A stretch of 64,000 bases of DNA from positions 45,080,699 through 45,144,698 of the forward strand of contig JAFMSR010000002.1 in the NCBI GenBank assembly GCA_022818135.1, given 5' to 3'. The notes below the pieces were generated by a model. That model saw nothing but the letters and a program-made list of their open reading frames with translations. It searched no databases and had not been told where the DNA came from. The position numbers and the translations under genes were made by a program. Positions within the stretch are counted from its first letter, which is position 1; each line of letters opens with the position of its first letter. The DNA is from Saxidomus purpurata (lineage: Eukaryota; Mollusca; Bivalvia; Venerida; Veneridae). Below are positions 1-11,957 of the stretch, one piece after another.

Positions 1-3000
1 GATTGGAATACATATGCAAGCAATAAACAGTAATAAACTAGCTAGACCAACCATTTCCTATCTATGTCTACAGAACACGATTATAGAATTATATTGGGGT
101 CAATATATAGTTTTGTAAACCCGCGAAAAATGATATTGACCGAGGACTTACATAAGGCTGTAATGTTACAGACATTGGCGCGACAATAACTGGTAATTAA
201 GTACTAACATAAGTTTTATAGTATTTGGTATGTTTTGTTTAGTTATACAAACAGATTGAAAAGAGATTCTTAAAATGTGCAGGTTTACGTATACTTTTTA
301 GTTTTAGTAAGTTAATAAAAAGAGAACGTTTAAATATTTTGCAGAATGAAATGAGGCATAGGCCAGTCGCTACCTTAATATATATATAGAGAGGATAATG
401 CTCTGATAAAGTGTGTGTCAACAACCTTAGAAACACCCTCTAATTGTCCTTTTGCAAGACTTGTTTACTTACTTATGGGAATTTGAACCAAGGTGCTTTT
501 AGATAATTAATTTGTTTTCATTGGTGAAGGGCAAATTTTCCCAGATAAATTCATTTTCTAAGGTGATGGTTTATACGCCAGATAGCGCAAAATCCCAGCT
601 TTTGTCCGGATATTTCGCCACATTTTCACGGAGCGTCCGTGCTAAACATCTTTGTTATTGCGAGCTCGATCGATGGCGCTACGTTATTCAATGTCACATC
701 ATGCTATTGATTTAGTTCCGATAATAAAATAAAATATCAAAACAACCACATGAAAACACTGACATCGATTTTAAAGTAAGAAATACCAAATGTTCGTTGG
801 TTGCTTAGCAAAGTACGTTGTCAGTTTGCACAATGATTTCTGGAATTAAGCGAAATTGACTGCCATATGGCAATGTCATTTTACAGGGAAAACATGGTTG
901 ACAATCGTGTTACCGCAATTCATGCGGGGATGAACATTTCTAAAGAACAAATAATACGCTATTTTAAGTCATGGAACATATTCTGAAAAGGAGTACTTTT
1001 AGCCATTAGTCGATACGTTTGATTTAAGATTTAATGTACAATTTGTATTAATTACTGTAATCGATCGTTTGCCTGATGTAAAAGTGCAATTACATTATGG
1101 ATGACAGTTTTTGCGACGACAGAGGCACACACGTCGCAATCGATAATATGGTCAGGTTATGGCAAACATATGTAGAAATATACATGTATTGTCTTGTCAT
1201 AATCATGATACATGTGGCAAACATACGAAAAAAATGTAAATGTTGACAATTTAATTTGTATTTACGTATCTGCTCAAATGTAATGGTATCTAATTTTACA
1301 AGAAAATATCTTTTTATTACAATATCATTTGATAAAAAGTATTACATGTCGAATTCGTATAAAGAAAGATGAATGTCTAAGGTGAAAAACCATAAAAACA
1401 AAATTAAAAATCTTTTGTAAACTTTAAAAAATAGACACAATGAATATTTGTCATTTATCAACTTCATTTATTTTCATAAAAAGTTGGATTTCAAAAAAAG
1501 GAACTAGGAAATTAATTAAATTCTTACCGTTAACAACATGTTGCAATGTCCACTACTGTGCGCGCGGACTCTGGGAAGAATCTGTTGCCTGTCTATCGAT
1601 TTCTTGCGTTATAAACACTTGAAGAATCTCGTATAGAGCTCTGGAGAACACACCAACATCGATAACCTATGATGGACACAAGAGAGAGCTCTCCACATCT
1701 ATAGAACTGTAATGAAAATGAACATTTAATATATATATATATATAACACATTAGGCAGTGATTTAATTCGGTCGCATTCCCATAGGTGTGTTGTTATTGT
1801 AATCTTACCAAGAACTGGTTTCTCAGATAACAGTGGTTGAGATTTTCTGTGACCGCAATTCCTACTGGTAGACTCGTGCAGGTTTTATAACAACCGGAAT
1901 TTGAAATTAGAAGCTACTGGTAATATTATGTAGAAGGTCTTGGCTATACATGCGTCAAACTTATACACCGTAAACATCTCTTTTAGGACAACTATTCTTG
2001 TACTTTTAAATTCAATCAAGGAATTAATGCCGTCATATTGCTAATGTCTTGTACGTAACGGAGAATTACTAGTAACAAGTAAAACAGCGAAAACAATAAT
2101 TTTACCCTTGTGTAACATGTTTACGTACATTTGAGGTAAAGTGTCAATGTGCCATACAATACAGTGATACCCCTACTGATTGATATAAGGTCTCTTAAGG
2201 CGTGCTACCAACCCGGTACCCTGAAAACCCAAGTTTTGTTTCGGACTCTAACCATCAAAATGATGGTCACTTGATGTTGTCATGGTGCAAATAACCTGGT
2301 ATAATTACGCTGTCACATATTATTTGACAAGCGTCCACGATCGATGAATATTTTTGACAACAGGTCAACAGCCAGTAAAAAAATATCGCACCCTCTCTGT
2401 ATAACTATATAGTCCTTTGCGATTTGAACTGTTATACCTACCTCAGTGTGCTGGAAGCCAATTATTTTCGTTTTATCCTCGGGAGGTCGATGGAGTTTTT
2501 CTAGCAAGATGTTTACAGGTGATTCAAACATTTATGTTCATTGTGTGATTTAAAACAAAGAAAATTAGGAATGAAATGTCAAATTATACGAAAATCAGTT
2601 GTATCTAACCAATTGAACATAGTTCTAAGCACGGCCTTAAAGTAAAATACATATCAATACAGGAAAACCTGAAGATCTGTTAACTAATTTGAATACCGTA
2701 ATTGCATTCTTTTTAAATGTTTTTTTTTCCGTAATTGCATTTAAATTTTTTCACTGGATCTGTGTAAATTATAGTAAAAAAGAGGCTGGTTCATCCGACA
2801 CACGCTGAAATGTATCATATCTAGATCGGCTTTCTGTTATTAGTGTGTGACCTTTACAAACTAAATAGGAAACTTTTCAATTTCCTTTACCATCCTGTCT
2901 AGAAATTCTAGGTTATCATTTCAACAATGCAGAGCGATGTTGGCAGAAACATTATTGAGGACAAAAGCGCCGTCTGTTCTTTAATGTAACGATCATTCCA

Positions 3001-3153
3001 TTGTCTGACAATGGGGTGAGTGTCTTTCTCGTTCTCGCAAGGGTATATGCACTGGACAACATGACGGGAAAACCGTCTTTTCTTAATTAGAAATCCTGGT
3101 ACGAACATTGGAATCAATAAATACAGTTTTTTTACTTTTCAGTATTTTCTTTT
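1..3153. other. Non-coding stretch, no gene recognised
   Basis: Only short chance reading frames (60-72 codons) occur and none shows a domain, a codon pattern or flanking splice signals that I trust. A short (TA)n run lies near 1727-1744. The base composition is AT-rich like the rest of the intergenic DNA. I see no RNA gene and no clear mobile-element end here. Confidence 0.5.
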
Positions 3154-3500
3154 GAAAGCTGCTCACTCAGATTTTGGTAAAAAAGTAAAGTTCTTCAAAC
3201 TGTATGTAAATAACGTATTGTAGAACATATGGTCATATAACTCCAGTATATATTCATGCCACGTATATCTCTAAATTTCAAAAAATACGCTACCAAATTC
3301 AAAAGCGTTGCAAACGCTTTTGAAATTTCAGTATAAACAGTGTAGCGGTACCGTGTAACCGACATTTTCAATCGATTTCTGCAAATCCCTACCTAGATTT
3401 TTGCTTATATTTTGATTCAAGCCTTTAGTTTTATATTAATAATTAAGTATGTCAAATTAAAAAAAAAAAATTCAACGGTAACTGAGAGCGAGCAGCTTTA
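3154..3500 (+). mobile_element. MITE copy A of the GCTGCTCGCTCTCAGA-ended family
   Basis: About 347 bp bounded by inverted ends: GAAAGCTGCTCACTCAGATT on the left and CTGAGAGCGAGCAGCTTTA on the right. Inside are the segments GTAGCGGTACCG and TCTGCAAATCCCTACCTAGA, which recur in the copies near 33.4 kb and 42.2 kb. No coding capacity is visible, so it is non-autonomous. The exact ends and target-site duplication are uncertain; TTTT/AAAA bases flank both sides. Confidence 0.75.
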
Positions 3501-4227
3501 AAAAGGCTATGAGTATTCTTTGGTTTACAGTAATATTTTTCTTTGTAGAATTGGTACCCAAACTGAGACATAAACACACAACTTTAACCGAATTTTCATC
3601 TAAGTCAAAACACGTGTCATGATTTATTAATTATTGTAATCAGTTAATTAAGTCGAGCAAATGTCTAAGTCGAAAGTCTTACTTGAGTCTTGGTGACACT
3701 AATTAATAAACATTGCCAGCTTTCCCGAGCAAATCGTTGGCTTATTGATGGAATTGTCTCCCATGAAAATATGATATCGACTCAGTCCGGCATGTTTTGT
3801 TACGATAGAAATATAGCTAAAACTTTTCTTAAATTATACTTACTTTTTTGTTACTTATAGCTGCATAATCTTTTCACATATGAGCACAAACTTTAATGTT
3901 TCTTTTTTGAATCGGTGTAAAATGATAATGAAATATAGACAAAACTGTCACTTTAACTCTATATAAGAAGGAAAGCACGTAATTTTAGAAATTTCACCGG
4001 TTTTAAATAGCTTTTAGAATACATTTATATTTCAAGCACAGCATTTGTTCACATATGTGCAGAAACATCAATACAACAATATATGAGGATTCTAATGGTG
4101 TTCTCAGAATTCGAATCATTAATGGTCTCCTTACTTCCTATTTTGGCTAAAATGTATTTTAACAGCTTCATGGGAGAGATGCTGGGATCGGCTTCATACT
4201 CACAAATATTGAGCGATAGGCTTGACC

Positions 4228-4308
4228 TTCAAAATTGACTGATTGATTGATTGATGAGTTGATTGACTGTTTGATTGACTGATTGATCGATAGATTGATT
4301 GATATGTT
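4228..4308. repeat. GATT-type microsatellite
   Basis: Imperfect tetranucleotide repeat (TTGATTGA units with GACT variants) running through this interval. It leads directly into a fragment of the MITE end at 4318-4358, so it may have grown at or near the insertion point. Confidence 0.8.
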
Positions 4309-4317
4309 TGAAGAAAT

Positions 4318-4358
4318 TTATTTTTTCACCGGAAACTGTGAACGAACAGCTTTAAGAA
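4318..4358 (+). mobile_element. Truncated right end of the same MITE family (copy D)
   Basis: The segment TTTTTTCACCGGAAACTGTG followed by AACGAACAGCTTTAAG matches the right end of the copy near 42.2 kb (TTTTTCACCGGAAACTATG, AACAAGCATCGTTAAG). The rest of the element is absent. Confidence 0.6.
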
Positions 4359-5513
4359 GACTGTTAGTTGTATCGTATACCTCTTTAAGAGGCACAAATC
4401 AACTAGATTTAGTCAAGGCAATGATGATTGTTATTATCAGATATACTAGATTACCTTTACGTACAACCCTATGGGTACAAAATTGATTCAAATATGTTTT
4501 TTTTACCTTTTGACCATAGATGACACTACTAAATTCCAATCTAACATTTTGACTATGTTTTAGTAGAATCCAATTGGAAGCATAGTTTAAATCGTATCTA
4601 CAAGGTACTGTTTATGGATGATCTACTCTCCAAGGGTAGTAACAGCAGCTCAACCTGCTTAAAGGAGATGATACTTCCGCCTTGAATTTAAGGTAACTCT
4701 CCCTAATAAAGTGTTACATCCCATTTGGAATGTGGTCACAAGTCTTCCATGGTAAGTGGACCCTGCAAAAACACAACTCTCTGTTTGTATTGCCTGTGAT
4801 CATACATTTCCATGTTCTTCTTTCACAAATGTTCTCCTCTTCCTTTTTCACAAACTCCAAGAGTCTTTTAAATATATAGTGTGTTTTACGTAACAACTAA
4901 ACTATGTAAAATGCTTAATAGCCGTTTTTCTCAATCACTAGTACTATTCCCACCACTTATTTTTTTTATTCTAAAAATAAAAATAAAAATTTAATGATAA
5001 TAATTTTTATGCACTCTCCGCCACTATCACTAAAGGGAGTCTCGAAATCTCGTTTGTGTACTATTCGTGTTGTATATCCTTTTTATTGAGCCTCTGTAAA
5101 CATTGTTACAACAACCCTCATTTTTCATGTAATCGAAGAGGATAATGGTATTTGACTTTGACTTGACTTGACTTGACTTGGAAGCACTCATAATTAAAAA
5201 CCCATCAAACGCATTAATTAGCCAAAAAGATATTTTGTTCCTTTTTGGCAAACCTTTAAACAGATTAAGACCTGACCCCCCAAAAAAAAAACACTAAAGA
5301 GAAGATCAACGTTGTCTCGTGAATCCTCTAAATAAATGAAGACGTTGCACGACTTTCAAAATAGGCCATATGATAAAATAATGATTACAGATTTTGACAC
5401 TGCAAAGTACAAGTACTGATAAATACGTGAGATGTTCATGTACATTTCAACTTCAATTTAAGATCTTTGAAATTGTTTTAACCGTTTCAAATTCGTGACT
5501 ATACACACAAAAA

Positions 5514-5782
5514 ATGGCCGAAAGTAGCAATTTGAAGTGCTGTATCTGCGCTCAGAAAAACATCACAAAAGCAGCCGATAAGTATTGTTTGGGATGTAAG
5601 GATTGTTTCTGTCTACCTTGCACGAACTTACACCGAATGTTTCCGTCAATGAGAGAGCATAAGCTGCTGGAGACAGAATTAACAACAAAGAGGTGCGTTC
5701 TTCACCGAACAAATCTGTTGAACAAGTATTGTGGGAACCATGACCAGGTAGCTTGTGACAGCTGTGTGTTGGTCAACCACAG
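5514..5782 (+). CDS. TRIM-like two-B-box protein, coding exon 1
   Basis: First coding exon, residues 1-89 plus two bases of codon 90. It starts at ATG 5514, with purine-rich AAAA before it and G after it, a good animal initiation context. It encodes two zinc-binding modules. A B-box1-like cysteine cluster has C9/C10/C12, C25/C28, C31/C33/C36, H40 and H49. A B-box2 has C61, H64, C73, H76, C81, C84 and H89, completed by C92 after splicing. The exon ends at CCACAG|GTAATT. There is no RING finger upstream in frame, so a ubiquitin-ligase role cannot be assumed. The family is a TRIM relative of the kind greatly expanded in bivalves; its exact function is unknown. Confidence 0.9.
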
Positions 5783-6251
5783 GTAATTTTTTTGTCAGTA
5801 TGTTCATAGCATTCATGTAGAGTACTTACGTGATACATTGTGTAACTATGTGCATGTAATTCATTGTAGAACTTTGGCGAACTGACGTTCTACATTATAA
5901 CCTTATTAATTAGAATCTACATAATTTATAGAATATTGCCATTGTCATATATGTACTTTCATCTAAAATACCACAGGCTTGAACAACTTGAACAATTTCA
6001 GGGAATGGAAGGCAGATATTAAAAGATACAGGTACATGTATAACATAGTTGTCAAAAAATGAAAACCATCGTCTCTAAACAGTATATGGTAAAATGGCTG
6101 TGAAAGTTTCTTAAAAACCCCGATAGTAAAAATACATGTATACAAATAGGGACGAATAACTTCTTCTTATTATATTGATTCTGATATAAGTCTACAAAAT
6201 CTCGACACAGTTCATGTATACTTATTTCTTTCTTATATTTTATTTTCACAG

Positions 6252-7386
6252 CACATGCCAGACCATACACAATACTGCCGAAGAAATTGATGAATTATAT
6301 AGGAAATACCAGAAATCATCCTTAGAAGATATCAACAGACAACTGACTTCAGATACAAAGAAAACTAAAGAACAACTCATTGGAGCACTCAAGAATCACA
6401 AGAAAGGGGCAATTGATTCTGTAAGAGCCTTGACAAAGGAGCTGGAAGCTGTACTGGAAAACGAATCCATCAAGGATATTGAAGCAGGGTATAAGAAAGA
6501 TGGAATAAAGCTGCTGAGGAAGGTGAAGAAAGCTGATTCAACAATCAAAATTTTCTTTGAGCATTTTATAGAAGTTGGAAAGGTGCTTCCACTATGTTTA
6601 TATAAAATTGCTAAGCAGAAAGACGTTAATGTAAAGCTTTCCGATGAAACAAATGTATGTGACATATGGGGCTCTTGTATTACTGAGAATGGTTCTTTAC
6701 TGCTGGTAGATTGTAAGCACAAGAAGCTGAAACGTGTGGAATTTTTTTCACTACCTGTCAAAGATCATTTAGATTTAGTGGCACAACCTGCAGCTGTATG
6801 CCAAACCAGTACAACTGAAGCTGCAATCAGTCTGCACAACAACACCATACAGTTTGTCTCCCTTGTAAACAAGCTGACAGCCACCAGAAAACTAACACTG
6901 GATCATGATTGCTGGGGTCTAGCTTGTAAGGATGACAAACTGTTTATATCCGATTGCTATGCTACGGTCTATATCCATGACATGAATGGCAGAATGATTA
7001 ACAAGGTTACAACTGACCAATCAGGCAATGCCATTTTCAAGTTCACCAGACATATCAGTCTCAGTAGCAGTGGGGACATGGTATATGTAGCTGATTACAT
7101 CAAAGGTTTGATAACTCTTGACATGAAGGGAAAATATGTATCAACCTTTAATGATCCGGATTTAGTTGGGTCATGGGGAGTCTGTACAGACAGAAGAGGA
7201 AATGTATTTGCCTGTGGATCGGAAAATTCAAAAATCATTCAGATAAATGAGGAATCCAAAACGAAGGTAGGCGTTATTGGTAAAGTGGAAGACGGTGGTA
7301 CATCAGTTTGCTTTTATCCAAAACAGAACAGACTAGTTGTAACTGTGGCAAACAGGAACAGAATAAAAGTCCATGACCTAGAATAA
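6252..7386 (+). CDS. TRIM-like two-B-box protein, coding exon 2 (coiled coil and propeller)
   Basis: Second coding exon, after a 469-bp intron ending TTTTCACAG. Splicing restores S90-T91-C92, which completes the B-box2; the unspliced frame lacks it. The spliced protein is 467 aa. Residues about 93-205 are Lys/Glu-rich with heptad-like leucines (coiled coil for self-association in TRIM proteins). Residues about 215-467 contain recurring blade-like segments, such as LFISDCYATVYIHD, VYVADYIKGLITLD and VFACGSENSKIIQIN, typical of an NHL/YVTN-type beta-propeller, the substrate-binding domain of TRIM2/3/56/71 relatives. The role is probably cytosolic protein binding, perhaps innate immunity, but that is inference. 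The stop is at 7384-7386. No intron interrupts the C-terminal part, as is common in recently duplicated bivalve TRIM genes. Confidence 0.9.
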
Positions 7387-7569
7387 GCCAGAGGAAGCTG
7401 TATTTTACCACACATATTCTCTTGGTGATGCATTTGTATCACTTCGTCTGTAGTTGACAGTGACTAGAACAGTATGAAATAATGTTCATCTGAAAGACTT
7501 ACGATAAAATTGTGTTTCAAACTGAACATAATGTATGTCATATCTGAACATTGTAAATTTAACCAAGAC

Positions 7570-7776
7570 AATAAACTGCATAATACTTCCTTCTGTTACC
7601 CTTAAGTTGTTCCATAATAATAGTAAATCATTGACTAACCAGAGAGTTTTGTCTTTGTGACCAGTATTTACAATGATCAGCTTGCAAAATATCTCTAGTG
7701 CAATTATGGTCTTCACTAATCACTATTCAGTTTTCAAACATTAATGTAGAATTATTTTTGACTGAAAGAAAATAAA
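7570..7776 (+). terminator. Candidate polyadenylation signals of the TRIM-like gene
   Basis: AATAAA hexamers occur at 7570-7575 and 7771-7776, about 185 and 385 bp after the stop codon on the same strand. Either could end the transcript. The sequence alone does not show which is used. Confidence 0.45.
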
Positions 7777-7849
7777 AAAAAGCTGTAGTAAGAAGCGCCA
7801 TTTGATGGCTTGCCTATATTGCGTTAAGGGCACACATGAGTAACTAGGA

Positions 7850-9790
7850 ATTTCTAAATACAAATAAAGAAAATTTGGGTCAGGTCACTTTTGACCCAGA
7901 TAGGTGTCATGATGGTACATAAGTACTCCAACGTAAGGTAGGAGACCAATGGTCAAGTCAACAATGTTACATACCAATTTTAATAGGTTTTCCTAGTCAT
8001 AGGCCTATTAGTAAAATCCTTGAAGTGACCTTCCCTGCCCATGTTTTGGGATCAATGGAACAAGTATTAACCCAAAAGGCTAATCATTTGAACAAAAAGG
8101 GAGTATTTAACCAATTTTCCTAGTAATAAGGGCCTAATTTTTAAAAAAATCCCTGAAGAGTGACCTTCTCTTGCCTAGAGGGGGTTTTGACCTTAGGGTT
8201 CATTAAAGTTTCAAAGCAATATCTTAAAGGGTTAAGGCAATAAGAGGATCTTACCCATAGTCAATGTTCTAGCAAATTCTGTCAAATACTTTGACAAAGT
8301 TATGAACTCTTAGTCTCTAGGTCTTGATGGTTATCAGAGAATGGTTAGTTTCAAACATTCAATTTTTCCAATGTTTTTGTTGCCATAAGCAACCAAGACA
8401 CGTTCTAGTAAAAAGGGCATGGAATTTGGAATTCTTTGACGACATGTACTTTTTTGATAGAGCTTCATGGTAAGGAACATCCCTGCAAAGTTTTAGTTAA
8501 CATTGGCCACAATGCTTTCAGAGACAGAGTTATGTACTTGTCTGAAGGAATAGTGGAATGTAAACAGTGACGGTAAGTTTCACAGCCATCCCTAATACCA
8601 ATAAAGTTTTTTTAGTTGTAAGGAATTTATTTCAAGTTCCATTATGAAGAAAGCTCCGAGGCGGGCAGTGGATAGCCCCTTTTTTGAATACCTCTAAAAA
8701 ACCAGACCATGATGGCCCAATTTTTGGTCACATCCCCATGTGCCCGCATGATTTAACAAGTGGTAGAGACCACAAGACTGTTACATACCATGGTTTTCCT
8801 ATTCTCAGTGACCCCCTGGCTAAGCCAATCTTGACCACTGAGCTATCATTTGAAAATTTTGTTTAAAGTTTTCCATGTATAAGCCTTGAAAAATCAATTT
8901 TGACCTGGGGTTCTTTACAAACTTAGGAGGTCATAGGCATTTCTACCTACCAAATATGTATCTCTAGGTCTTGTGGTTTCAGAGTTTTCTTTTGTTGCAT
9001 GAACGGTGTTTCAGGCAATAGAACTTAAGACTTTGTAGAGCTTTATCAAGGCTCCTGCAAGTTTTATTAACATTCCCAATGGTTTAGGAATGTTGAACAA
9101 GTGAAAAAAGCACAATTTCACTATATCAAGAGCTGTAAGAGTACAACTGCCTTATTATCCTGATTAATGGAGTTGTAATGTTTCACGACAGTATATCAAA
9201 TATTTCATGAACTTTGAGCAGATTTTCACTCATTTAAGGGCCATAACTCCACTATAACTAGGTGCAGCCACAAAAACCAAAGGTGCACAACTTTACCTTA
9301 TTGTAAGTTTCATAACTATGGGTCAAATGCTTTTGAAGTAACATGCTATACAAAATCAGAAACAGACAGAAGCATAATGTACATACTGTCTGCAATTTTT
9401 GCCAAATCAGGGCCTGTAACTCTCCAAGTATTATTCTGATCTAGGTTATAATCAAACTCATCCAAGATCTTATGGTTATCTACATTTTGTGCAAAAATGA
9501 TAAAATATTAGCCATGAAATGAAGATAATAGTGTATACATAGTTAAATATTGCAATTTTTGTTATATCAGGGGCAAGAACTCTGAAAGTATTGATCAAAT
9601 CTTAACGCAATACATATTCATGTAAATACGAGAAGAAGGATTAGTGAAAAATGTAGGTGCAAGATTGTAAACAAACTAAATGGTGATGGATGACAGACAT
9701 TAGGCAATCACAGTAGTTTGCCTGGAGCACTTTGTGCCTCTAGTGTTAACATGGTTAAATGTGGACAGACGACAGACATAAGGAAATCAC
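7850..9790. repeat. Degenerate dispersed repeat with partial tandem structure
   Basis: Phrases recur with divergence, for example ACATACCAATTTT..AGGTTTTCCTAGT near 7970 and ACATACCATGGTTTTCCTA near 8785. The tail contains GTGGACAGACGACAGACAT, the same kind of tail (GGACGGACGACGGAC) seen before the GGTGAGCTAA end at 36.5 kb. I read it as an old, decayed member of that non-coding family. Boundaries are approximate and no protein is encoded. Confidence 0.5.
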
Positions 9791-11799
9791 AATAAGTAGT
9801 GCTTTGAAACTGACTCTGACTAAGCCTCTGGTGTAGCTTTTTAAAATTATATATTACATTCATGTTTGTTTTCTTAACTTTGTTGTACTTAATCTGTGAC
9901 CAGAATTTTGAAGAATCCAAATGAGTCCATTTCATAAAGTACATTGAGAACACCAAATCTTAAGACATAAAATTACATGTAACCATAACAAAGGGTTGTG
10001 TTCCGAATCCATTGCCTTTATCTGAAAGAAGCGCAGTGCTGTTCAAGTCAGACCACACTTTATCCCCCCGCCTCCCTGCCCCTTGATGAGTCAGACCTAA
10101 ATACAGTAAATTAAATACAGTAAATACAGTATACACGATTATATTTGCTAGATGATGAAGCCATATACATTGCACCACTACCCCTTTATCACTGAATCTT
10201 CTTTTTTGTTTTGCAAGAGCACAGAACGCACAGAACTTTCCTATATCATTATTTCTGGAGTCAAAAAGTAACAAAACTATTGTATTAGATATAATTTTAT
10301 TTCATCTGTATGGAACACTGTAGAATCCGGTAACATCTAACTGTAAAATAGAGATCCTGTGAAATAGATAAAAAAATATACATTTACATTTAATACAATG
10401 TGTATCAAGTAAAATGAAAGACTGTGGTATAAACAGATATAAATATTGCTGCAAATCTCTCTTGTCTCTAAATAATAAACACAACTTAATGATAAACAGT
10501 ACAGTTTTATTTACAATATCATGTTTATTTACAAACACATGGGGAATAACATGACTACAACAACAACTCACAGGTATAGCTTGTGTTTCCTTGACTTTGT
10601 CGGAACTATATACATGTAGGAATCATGTACAATGTACATGCATAATGTACATGTCAAGAAATCAGTGTGTGACAGCAACAAGAAAGTAGATACTTTAGAA
10701 CGAATATATATATACAGAATAGTTCTCATTGCAAGATTGAAAATATGTACAACACTAGGCAAAAAGATGTAGCTTGTATACAAACTATCAAACATTCACT
10801 TTATATTTCACTTTACATTTACAGCATCCTTCTCCCCCAAAACAAACAAACAAAAACATATTTTTGGCTGTTGCAATACCAGATAAATGGCCGACCTTTG
10901 GCAGTTTACTATACAGAGGTAAACAGATTTGTACAAGAAGTTCTAGATTTATACAAAATTTTTACATAAATTTCATATATTCATGGAAAACTGAGATTAG
11001 TGCCATGTCAAAATAAACACTTCAGAAGGACACATTGAAAATATGTAAATATCTTTTATATTTGTCATAATGTGCTTACCTTCTTTATTATTGCAAATTC
11101 TTTTCAAACTAATTAATATTACTTTTTAACATTCAACATCTGGCAACATCGTCTCCATTTTTTTTTCTATGAAAAAAGATTTAATATAAACATGCAATTT
11201 CTACAATTGAGTCATACTAGATAAAAATTTCAATGTAACATTTAATGTATATATAACAGCATAAAATTTTAACTTCTTTTATAATTTTCATTCATAGTTT
11301 TATGACTGGAAATTTTAAATATACATAAATTCATAATTAATACCTAAGCTCTAAAACATATTATGCTCTGCAAAAAATCTACCAATATCATGTTACAGAC
11401 AACCTATCAGAATAAAACAAAAGTAAATCTTGTAAAATAACGGGCCGCGTTGCAACATTTTGCACTGTGCATTTCAAGGAAATATGTACAGTGAGAAATA
11501 CAGCATTAACTTGTGACTGAGGACATTTCAAATGCCCAACAGTTGCAAGATTTCCTTTATGTCATGTAATTTATGACTGTATTCAGATCTCTACAGCATG
11601 ACAGACAACGTCTGAGGTTTGCAACCAGCCCCTGGATACAAGTACCAGCCAGTCAGAGGGACCATACAGTCTGATCTGGATCTATAGTATCTGTGTATCC
11701 ATGCATGAAACTAGAGCAACATAACAACAATGTTTTTATTGTGCTTTTCAAATACTAACATGACTCATTAACATGTATTCCTAATGACTGAAAGTGTTA
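9791..11799. other. Non-coding AT-rich interval
   Basis: Only short frames without domain signals occur. The interval has many TGTACATG-like motifs and TTTATT (minus-strand AATAAA) hexamers near 10286, 10505 and 10527. It could be distal 3'-UTR of the minus-strand gene or plain intergenic DNA; the sequence does not decide. Confidence 0.4.
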
Positions 11800-11805
11800 A
11801 CTATA

Positions 11806-11957
11806 GGGTTAACTGTTTTGTAATATTGATATTTCATGACTGTATATACGATTTTTAATGGTCGCAAATAATTTTTAGTTGTTAAAAACTGTTTGCGACC
11901 ATTAAAATATTGTACCATATATATTTGCAAATGTAAAAATTACTAAATAGTTAACCC
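11806..11957. repeat. Short foldback (imperfect palindrome of about 150 bp)
   Basis: Outer arms AGGGTTAACTGTTTTGTAAT (from 11806) and ATTACTAAATAGTTAACCCT (ending 11957) are inverted. The inner arms TTTTAATGGTCGCAAA (11853-11868) and TTTGCGACCATTAAAA (11892-11907) are perfectly inverted. All share one centre near 11880. It looks like a small non-autonomous foldback element. Confidence 0.7.

Noticed and set aside
2313..2531. 72-codon minus-strand frame that reads like ordinary protein
   Set aside because: No matching donor/acceptor pair or neighbouring exon was found, and I recognise no family.
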